From Megamerina dolium (lineage: Eukaryota > Arthropoda > Insecta > Diptera > Megamerinidae): a DNA stretch of 64,000 bases. The stretch spans positions 50,413,429-50,477,428 of the forward strand of contig OY978525.1 of assembly GCA_963854835.1 (NCBI GenBank), read 5' to 3'. The stretch's first letter is position 1, and the number at the start of each line of letters is the position of its first letter. The translations under genes were made by a program, and so were the position numbers. The notes beneath the pieces were generated by a model. The model saw only the letters and a list, made by a program, of their open reading frames with translations, made no database searches and had not been told where the DNA came from. Below, piece by piece: positions 54,183 through 64,000 of the stretch.

Positions 54183-55799
54183 TTGGGAGTTGAGTCAGTC
54201 AGTTTAGATATATGGTACATTGTCAATTACATGAGTGTGGTGAAACGGGGACAGGAGCAACGAAAAAGTCGCCGAGTAGAGGCATATACTCGAAAGAAGT
54301 GTCTACAAGACGTTAGCGAATTGGAAAGTGTAGATTCGGACAACGCAGATATGTCTTTGCAACACTCACCTGTTAAATCGTCAGCAGTACCGGGTAATTC
54401 CGGTGTAATTGACAAGTCAAATACCATCATCCAGCGTAACCAAGATTCTTTACAGAGCGAACACAATAGGGGTGCCATACCCAAATTAACACCCGCTTCA
54501 GAGAGTGGCAAGGTGCATCCGGTAAATGTAAATGTTCCTCCTCCGCCCCTGGAAAGAAGTTCTGCCGGTAGTAGATTGGCAAACGTTACAGCGAATGACC
54601 TGTCTGAATTGATCAGGGCGATGACGTTGCAAATGCAGCAAACCCAAAAATTGCAGGAGACCATCAATTACGGTTTCAAAGATTTGAATAGGAGGATAGA
54701 TCAAAATACTTCTCAAATAGAAACATTAGGTAATGCCGCCACTGGAGTGATGCAAACGGAGCCAACAGCTGCCGTGGAACATGAGCCTGAGGGAGCACAA
54801 AACACCATCCACCGACGGTCACCACTTTATCACGAGGAGCGATCCGAAAGTTCACATTCAAGACCTGAAGCGAGAAATAGGCAAATTAATTATCGAGTCG
54901 ATAATAGCGGCCGACACTTACAACTGGATAAATGGGGCATACAGTTTGACGGGAACCAGGAAAAATTATCCATTGAAGATTTTGTATTCCGTTTGGAACA
55001 TCTCCAATCACAGTATGGATGTGACTGGAATGAAATCCTGCGAGATTTTCATGTGTTGCTGGCCGGAGAAGCGAGAGAATGGTACTGGCTACATTTGAGA
55101 ACCAGACATGTTCCGGATTGGTCAACAATGAGGCAGGACTTAATGCGGCAATATCGGAGTACTAAATCGCAATTTGATATCATGCGTTGTATGGTGGACA
55201 GACGACAAATACCCGGAGAAACCGTCAATGCATATTTCCACGCGATGAGTAAATTGAGAGCGCAGTTGACCAATCCCATTTCGGATTACGAGATGATACG
55301 GATCCTGAAGAGAAACATACGAGATGGGCTGGCGAGGATTGTATATCCCATGGCCATATACACTGTAGAACAATTGCGGGAAGAATGCAATGAAGCGGAA
55401 TATAACTTCGCCAAACGTGAAACGCGTCCATTGCCTCATCAGTCCTCGAACCGCTACATGCCGCAATCAAGAAACAATAATGTTAATGCATTACAAGCGT
55501 TACATGATATATACGCGGATACAGACGGGATTGAGAAGGTGAGTGAAGTGGTGAAGGACGTCAGTAGTCAACAGCACAAGCAGCCACCAGTTTGTTGGAA
55601 ATGCAGACGCACTGGTCATGTCTATATGGAGTGCGAATCACCACAGCGCTCAATTTTCTGTTACAAATGTGGTATGAGTGAGGTAATAACGCCCAAATGT
55701 CCGAGATGCAAAGCGGAAAACTCACTGAGGAAAGTGACGGTTGTGGAGGGGGAATCACGTTCGACGCAAACTCCCGCAGTGCGGCCACACAAACATTAG
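54183..55799 (+). CDS. Gag of the giant-LTR gypsy element
   Basis: 538 codons from the ATG at 54183; an in-frame ATG at 54231 (MSVVKRGQEQRKSRR) is an equally likely start. The N-terminal half is low-complexity and polar. The capsid-like region at about residues 265-430 contains LLAGEAREWYWLHLR, DLMRQYRSTKSQFDIM and RILKRNIRDGLARI, matching retrotransposon Gag domains. The C-terminus has one proper knuckle, CWKCRRTGHVYMEC (about 55600-55640), and a second Cys cluster, CYKCGMSEVITPKCPRC, without the usual His. The ORF is intact. It overlaps pro-pol by about 100 nt in the -1 frame, so Pol would need -1 frameshifting. No ideal slippery heptamer was found by eye. Confidence 0.92.
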   Translation: MGVESVSLDIWYIVNYMSVVKRGQEQRKSRRVEAYTRKKCLQDVSELESVDSDNADMSLQHSPVKSSAVPGNSGVIDKSNTIIQRNQDSLQSEHNRGAIPKLTPASESGKVHPVNVNVPPPPLERSSAGSRLANVTANDLSELIRAMTLQMQQTQKLQETINYGFKDLNRRIDQNTSQIETLGNAATGVMQTEPTAAVEHEPEGAQNTIHRRSPLYHEERSESSHSRPEARNRQINYRVDNSGRHLQLDKWGIQFDGNQEKLSIEDFVFRLEHLQSQYGCDWNEILRDFHVLLAGEAREWYWLHLRTRHVPDWSTMRQDLMRQYRSTKSQFDIMRCMVDRRQIPGETVNAYFHAMSKLRAQLTNPISDYEMIRILKRNIRDGLARIVYPMAIYTVEQLREECNEAEYNFAKRETRPLPHQSSNRYMPQSRNNNVNALQALHDIYADTDGIEKVSEVVKDVSSQQHKQPPVCWKCRRTGHVYMECESPQRSIFCYKCGMSEVITPKCPRCKAENSLRKVTVVEGESRSTQTPAVRPHKH

Positions 55800-56755
55800 C
55801 ATCGAACACCATAAATTCGCCAACTGATAAGTGTCCTATAACAATTGTGAGAAGGCATACCATTAGCGAAGAAATTCCATTAGTTATCAACAAAATACAC
55901 ATACCTATAGAAGAGCGTATAAGGCGATACAAGGAGGCACGGAAGCGTATATTCGAGAAGAAACAGATTGCTGGCATGCGTATGGTATCAATCAGGATAC
56001 AAAAAGCACGTGAACGTTATCGGTGCAGACGTCACACTCGGAAGTGTGTATTATCGTCTGTACGACGATTCACAGAAGGTGATCCCAGAGTATACGCCGA
56101 AGTGCAGATCCATAACACCAAATGTAGAGGCCTCCTGGATACTGGAGCATCAGTAAGCCTCATAGGAGCAGGCGCAGCCGAGTTGTTGAGCCAGTTGAAA
56201 GCCATTCCAGAGCGTTTTTTTTCGCAGGTGAAGACAGCAGGAGGAAAATCGCATTTGATAGATGGAAAGATAGTCCTGAAGATAAAGTATAATGAGCAGG
56301 AGCATGATATGTTGTTTTTCATTTGTCCCAGCTTGGAACAAGCAATGTACTTGGGGGTAGATTTTTGGAGAAAGTTTCGGTTGGCTCCGAATGTGCTTGG
56401 TGAAGATCGTGAACGCCAACGTGATGAGATGGAGATCGAGGAGGTAGTAGACGCGCCGGAGCAGCATGTATTGATGGAAGATCAGAGGAGTCGATTGCAG
56501 GCTGTCATTGGGGAGTTCGCATCATTTGAGAGCCATGGCCTGGGTAGGACAAAGCTTGAAAAACATAAAATTAAATTAGTAGATGGGGCAGAGCCAGTGA
56601 AAGATAGGTATTTTCCTGTATCGCCAGCTGTGCAGGAACTATTATACCAGGAGGTGGATAGGATGTTGGAGCTGGGTGTTATTCAGGAGAGCACGAGTCC
56701 TTGGAGTAGCAGAACGACTTTGGTACGAAAGCCGTCTTTGTCTCGATGCGCGTAA
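55697..56755 (+). pseudogene. protease and RT N-terminus of the giant-LTR element
   Basis: Open frame in the -1 phase relative to gag. The aspartic protease active site GLLDTGASVSLIGAG is at about 56130-56175, with a second protease block LGVDFWRKFRLAPNVLG at about 56350-56400. The RT entry region KIKLVDGAEPVKDRYFPVSP and VDRMLELGVIQESTSPWSS follows. The frame is lost at about 56730, where a few bases are missing right after LVRKP, so the ORF ends artificially at 56755. Protease would release Gag and Pol products. Confidence 0.9.
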
Positions 56756-57175
56756 TCTCAATAGGGTGACCGTCAAGGATGCATATCCGCTGCAAAGTAT
56801 CGAGGGAATTCTAAGTCGTATCGATCAGACGATCTACATGAGCAGCGTCGATTTGAAACACGCGTTTTGGCAGATCGAATTGGATGAAGATAGTCGAGCT
56901 TGTACAGCGTTCACCATTCCTGGTCGGCCGCTGTACGAATTCGTGGTTATGCCATTCGGTCTGTGCAACGCGGCGCAGCGATTGTGTCGTCTGATGGATA
57001 AAGTTATTCCCCAACGCCTCAAATCTAATGTTTTTGTGTACCTTGACGATCTCCTTATTATAGCTGCTGATTTCGATACGCATTTGAATATGTTGAGTGA
57101 AGTCGCTAAATGTCTGAGGGAGGCAAATTTGACAATTGGTTTAAAAAAGTCGTACTTTTGCTTCAATGTTGCGTA
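56730..57175 (+). pseudogene. reverse transcriptase core of the giant-LTR element
   Basis: Phase shifted by +1 from the preceding piece. Contains RLCLDARNLNRVTVKDAYPL, MSSVDLKHAFWQIELDE, VMPFGLCNAAQRLCRLMD and the catalytic FVYLDDLLII (about 57028-57060), all intact. The piece ends at about 57165 after KKSYFCFN, where 30-40 bases normally encoding the next RT strand are missing, and the next segment resumes in another phase. Confidence 0.92.
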
Positions 57176-59043
57176 CCGATCCGGATAAGGTGTCAGCCAT
57201 ACAGAATATGCCGGTTCCGCGTTCGGCGCGTGAGGTGCGAAGTTTCCTCGGTACAGCGGGCTGGTACAGAAGATTTATTCACAACTTTGCTTCCCTGTCG
57301 GCTCCATTGAGTGACACATTGAAGAAGAAGAAGTTCGAGATGACACCAGAAGGGGTGGAGGCCGTGAACAAGTTAAAGCAGGCTTTAACCACAGCCCCAG
57401 TCCTCAAGCATGCTGATTTCGCTAGACGTTTCTGGGTCCAATGCGATGCCTCGGATCACGGAGTGGGTGCAGTTCTCTTCCAGTTAGATGACGACAAAGT
57501 GGAACGGCCTGTGGCATTCTTTTCGCAAAAATTAAATGAATGCCAACGTAATTACAGTGTCACTGAGAAAGAGTGTTTGGCAGCGGTACTTGCGGTTAAA
57601 AAATTTCGACCGTACATCGAAATGATGCCATTCACCGTGGTGACTGACCATGCCAGTCTCAAGTGGCTAATGTCACTCAAGGATGTCAGTGGTCGGTTGG
57701 CGCGCTGGTCACTTCAGTTACAGGCATATGATTTTCAGATTGAACACCGGAAGGGTTCTGACAACATCGTAGCCGATACCTTATCCAGGGCAATTGCCGA
57801 CATAGTGTTGCCAAATCTCGAGACAACCGAATTTGACTCGGAGCAATATAAACGATTGATGCACACAGTAAGTAACAACTCGAAAATGGTAGGTGTGCGT
57901 GTTCATGATGGCGCTGTCTATAAAAGAGTTGATTTTGGTAGCACTGATTTGGAGGAATCCTCATGGCGTTTGTGGATCCCGGATGGTTTGACCGCGGCTT
58001 TGGTTGAGGAAGCCCACGACGCGCCAACTTCATCCCACGGTGGAATGGCGAAAACGTTGGATCGACTGCGTCAAAAATATTACTGGCCAGGAATGGCGTC
58101 TCAAGTTCGCAGATATGTAAGCAATTGCCAAAAATGCAAAGAGGCCAAGTCATCAAATTTTGTGATGCGTCCGGCAATGAGAGGCGAATTTGTGGTTCAG
58201 CGGCCATTCCAAAAATTATATATAGACTTCCTCGGTAAATATCCAAGATCGAAACGCCGGAACTGTTATGTGCTTATCGTGTTGGACCAGTTGACTAAGT
58301 TCGTGTTTTTGAGGCCAATGAGAGAGGCGACTGCACGGGGAGTGGTTGATTTCCTCGTTTCAGATGTGTTCTTAAAATTTGGTGTGCCAGAAGTGATTCA
58401 TTCAGACAATGGTAGCCAGTTTTTATCTGGAGAATTCAGAAGAATGATAAGCAAATTTGGAATTAACCATGTGAAAAATGCCGCGTACTCACTTCAAGCG
58501 AATGCTTCTGAGCGGGTCAATCAATCAGTCCTGAACGCAATTAGAACTTACCTGAAGAATGACCAAACGGAATGGGATGCATATATCCCAGAGATTGAGT
58601 GTGCACTGCGCAGTTCCATGCATACTGCTACTGGTTTCTCCCCATACTACGCGCTTTTTGGGCAACACATGTTCCTAAATGGTGCTGACTACCAATTGTC
58701 ACGAAATTTGCTCATGCTGGAGGATGGTGAAGCTCAAGATGTGGCACGTGTTGACCGGCTTCGAATGATCCGTGACGAAATTCGTAGTAACTTGCATCAG
58801 GCTTACGAGAGAGGGGCGACGCATTATAACAGGAGAATTAGGGTAGTGACTTTTGTTCCGGGGCAGGAGGTGTTTAAACGTAACTTTCCCCTCAGTAATT
58901 TCAGCAGGAGCTTTAATGCCAAGCTGAGTAAAAAGTTCACCAAATGTCGAGTGGTCAGGGCGATCGGAAACAAAATGTATGAGCTGGAAACTCTTCGTGG
59001 TAAATCCATGGGCATATTCCATGCCAAAGATGTTAAGCAGTAG
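57166..59043 (+). pseudogene. RNase H and integrase of the giant-LTR element
   Basis: 625-codon open frame. The RT thumb (SFLGTAGWYRRFIHNFASLS) is followed by RNase H (FWVQCDASDHGVGAVLFQ; VTDHASLKWLM). The integrase zinc domain is H...H...C..C ending CQKCKEAKSSN (about 58120-58155). Catalytic Asp codons lie at 58225 and 58405 and the Glu codon at 58510; the last two have 34 residues between them, one fewer than the usual 35. The C-terminus KKFTKCRVVRAIGNKMYEL fits the small barrel region after the core. No chromodomain was recognised. The frame is open to the TAG at 59041-59043, but it is cut off from gag/PR by the two upstream deletions. The ATG at 57166 is not the native start. Confidence 0.93.
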
Positions 59044-60123
59044 ACTTGAACGGTTTGCTGAAAAGAAAAGAGATACAGATCCACAAAGTATCAATATAAT
59101 AGTGAAGACGTAAATTTACACTTCCCGTGGTTTTTCCATATGATCCAATGGACATATGCGTAGGATGAGTCCGTGCAGCTTTGCTGGTGTTGCTATCGTT
59201 TTTTTTTGTTATGCGCGGTGATGCCGTTTCATGGTCATTGATTTTGGACCAGATGAGTGCCGTTCCGTGGATGGAAGCTTATTTTTTTCAATTTTTCTTT
59301 TTGTCTTCTTGAATCCAATGGTATTGTATTCCATTGTATTTCATTCTATTATTTTTTTTTAGTATTTTTATTCATGTGTATTTTTTTTTGTAATTTTGCT
59401 GTTTCGTTTCGGATTAGATCCAATTTTTTTTTATTTTTTTTGTATCGAATTGTATTATGTTCTGTTGTATTTAATTGTATTATTTCCTTATTCTTTTGTA
59501 TTTATATATATTATATTTTGGTTTAGTTTAAGTATTTTCAGTTGTTTTCCTTTAATTTTCCATCCAGCATTGTACCTGTAAATGGAAGAAAATATATTAG
59601 TTAATGGCCGCTTGACAGTTTGTATCATATGTCATCTTAATGACTGCACTCGTAAAGTGGCATATACGCGATGAGGTTCATGTAGGTTTGATGGTTTTTG
59701 TATTGAATGAATGGATTTTGATGTTTGTTTTTTTATCAATATTTTTGACACCTTGTGATTTTTGACAATCAATGAACATTTTTTTTTCATATATTGTGCA
59801 TATGACATCGGAACGGATGTTCCGATTGCGGTGCTGGATTAATTGTATTATGTTCCTGGTTAAGTTGGATGTCATATCTGGAACACATTATGAGTTTTGT
59901 TTTTTTTGATAAGGTAAATAGTTCACATTGCGAGCCAAAGTATGAATACGATGAGTTTCCTTGGTTATCAATGTCGGCCCGGCTTATGCTGGTAGAGCAT
60001 GAGACTTCTTATCTCAGGAGTGGGCGTGACCTACGCTGGGCACCACAAGAATTGTGTCGTAGGGAAACGCAACACTGTCGTTGTTGCGTTTCTGTAACAC
60101 TTCTTCTTACAGCGCCAGAGTTT
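59044..60123 (+). other. spacer between pol and 3' LTR
   Basis: About 1.1 kb, T-rich (59290-59580), without an env-like ORF. It carries the hairpin GAAACGCAAC-9 nt-GTTGCGTTTC at 60064-60092. The 20 bases before the LTR (GCGCCAGAGTTT end) are not purine-rich, so a normal polypurine tract is missing or shifted. Confidence 0.65.
60064..60092. repeat. 10-bp perfect hairpin upstream of 3' LTR
   Basis: GAAACGCAAC (60064-60073), 9-nt loop, GTTGCGTTTC (60083-60092), 31 bp before the LTR start. Confidence 0.85.
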
Positions 60124-62875
<2,752 letters not shown>

Positions 62876-62879
62876 ACAT
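62876..62879. repeat. target-site duplication ACAT, right
   Basis: Follows the ...ATAACA end of the 3' LTR; matches 50060-50063. Confidence 0.85.
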
Positions 62880-62892
62880 ATTCATGATGTAT

Positions 62893-62928
62893 ACTTACTT
62901 ACTTACTTACTTATGTGGCCATAACAAC
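62893..62928 (-). repeat. minimal RTE-like 3' end insertion
   Basis: About 36 bases: (ACTT)5 then ATGTGGCCATAACAAC. This is the minus-strand 3' terminus of the RTE-like family at 11067-12042. It is flanked by near-duplicates ACATATTCATG-ATGTATAC (62876-62894) and ACATATTCATG-TATAC (62933-62948), which may be its target duplication. Confidence 0.75.
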
Positions 62929-62948
62929 ATATACATATTCATGTATAC

Positions 62949-63416
62949 TATTCATTAATGTAGGAAAAAATATCTGACATCATATTTGCACATATGTATA
63001 AATTTTGGTCCCGATTGCACACTATTAAAACTTGTCGCACAGAAGTCAAATTTTAGATTCCTCTATGGAAACTCAAAATATTAAAATAATTTTTTTTGTC
63101 ATCTAAAACCAAAATCGAATAGAAAATCGATTGAGGGGGTGAGACTGAAAAATCGTTTATTTTTACGAACCACCCTATACGTATATCAAATATAAAATAA
63201 TGCAAAACAATATAGTTGGTATTAGTACATCATCTATTTAGTCTTATGTTGTGGTTTGAATTGATGATTTTAGAATTTGATTGCTTCAACAATACTCATT
63301 CGATTTGTGAATTTTTCATTCCACAACTAGGTGGTGAAATTGTAGAATTTGAAATTGTAAGGATATGAAAATGTTAGAATTTTTTGTTGAAAATTTTATA
63401 TTTTTCGGCTATTATA
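62949..63416. other. non-coding spacer left of the Tc1 fragment
   Basis: AT-rich; it may contain the end of the Tc1-like element, but no terminal repeat could be recognised because the other end is off the window. Confidence 0.5.
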
Positions 63417-64000
63417 CTATTCAAATTGCAGGGAACATTTAACAAAAAATGTCAATTCCAAGCAATGACAGCTAAGTGGGAGTAAAGACGGTGGTTGCAG
63501 AAAATCTAAATAATCTGTTTCATTCATAGTGCTCTCTTTGAAAACTAAATTTCCAACACCGCCTGCCGTCATACATCCCCTCATCATCACCGAACCCCCA
63601 CCATGCTTAACTGCAGATATTAAGTTTTGTTCGGTACATTCCTCATTTTGATTTCTCCAAATTTTTACAGGTTTTTTCTGAGCAAACACTTCAAATTTGC
63701 TTTCATTGGTGCGTAGGATATTATTCCTGAAAGAAACATCTTTATTTTCATACTTTTTAGGAAAATCAAAACGTCTATTTTGATTAACTCCCGATATAAA
63801 CGGCTTCTTTTTTGGAAATCGGGAATGTAATCCACTGGCATGTAGTACTCAACGTATTGCATTGGCACTTACGCTGGCACCCGATGTAATTGAAACTTTT
63901 TCCGATATTTTAACAGCACTTTTAGTTGGGTTTTTCTTCACATCCCGCACAATGGATCTCCTTTCAGCCTTATTTAAAATCTTAGGTCGACCAACACTAG
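63417..64000 (-). pseudogene. Tc1-like transposase fragment, 5' end off window
   Basis: Minus strand, entering from the right edge: GRPKILNKAERRSIVRDVKK and NPTKSAVKISEKV (HTH region, about 63880-63995), FPKKKPFIS, NRRFDFPKKYENKDV, an ILRTNESKFEVF block where the first catalytic Asp (usually SDE) reads TNE (about 63688-63720), then VKIWRNQNEE and VKHGGGSVMMRGCMTAGGVGN (given as two parts VKHGGGSVMM and RGCMTAGGVGN). It ends soon after MNETDYLDFL, before the second catalytic Asp. A TAG at about 63848-63850 and a frameshift near 63670-63690 break it. Inactive. Confidence 0.85.

Noticed and set aside
55697..55799. Canonical -1 slippery heptamer in the gag/pol overlap
   Set aside because: GGAAAAC and GGGGGAA runs exist, but neither fits the X XXY YYZ pattern in the zero frame; no claim is made.

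Overview
The window is a 64-kb block of nested and broken transposable elements from an insect, most probably a true fly. No rRNA, functional tRNA, CRISPR array or host single-copy gene could be supported. The fly assignment is inference from the element mix: R1-, Jockey-, LOA- and RTE-type LINEs, BEL/Pao and Ty3/gypsy elements with env, a rosa-type DD41D mariner (a group first known from the tephritid Ceratitis rosa), and a tRNA-derived SINE. Long (AT)n tracts and an AT-rich background agree with it.

Layout. 1-9.6 kb: two R1-clade LINEs lie head to head. The minus-strand one runs off the left edge. The plus-strand one (ORF1 and ORF2 overlapping by 8 nt) has a minus-strand Jockey LINE inside ORF2, with a 9-bp target duplication. 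11-12 kb: 5'-truncated RTE-like LINE between two (AT)n tracts. 13.9-26 kb: an errantivirus-like (gypsy, env-bearing) relic on the minus strand, carrying a mariner and a SINE head in env and a large BEL/Pao element next to its pol remnant. 26-34.5 kb: RTE endonuclease fragment, LOA scrap, decayed Jockey-type LINE, SAP-domain gypsy gag with tRNA-Leu-type primer site, LOA RT/RNase H fragment. 37-44.8 kb: SINEs, RTE tail, BED-finger fragment, LOA EN-RT, Tigger-like transposase fragment, (AT)n tract, small foldback element, second BEL fragment. 44.9-48.7 kb: minus-strand LOA LINE with RNase H, carrying perfect hairpins and a non-coding insert. 50.06-62.88 kb: a structurally complete plus-strand Ty3/gypsy element with 2.7-kb LTRs. 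63-64 kb: Tc1 transposase fragment running off the right edge.

The most unusual object is the giant-LTR gypsy element. It has a 4-bp target duplication (ACAT), nearly identical LTRs, a tRNA-Lys-type primer site, and a second 18-bp copy of the LTR/primer-site junction buried inside each LTR, suggesting that the LTR once ended about 225 bp earlier. Its pol is broken by small deletions in spite of the young LTRs. Nothing in the window looks like a working host pathway. The nested, bidirectional TE content would suit pericentromeric heterochromatin or a piRNA-cluster-like locus, but only small-RNA data could show that.
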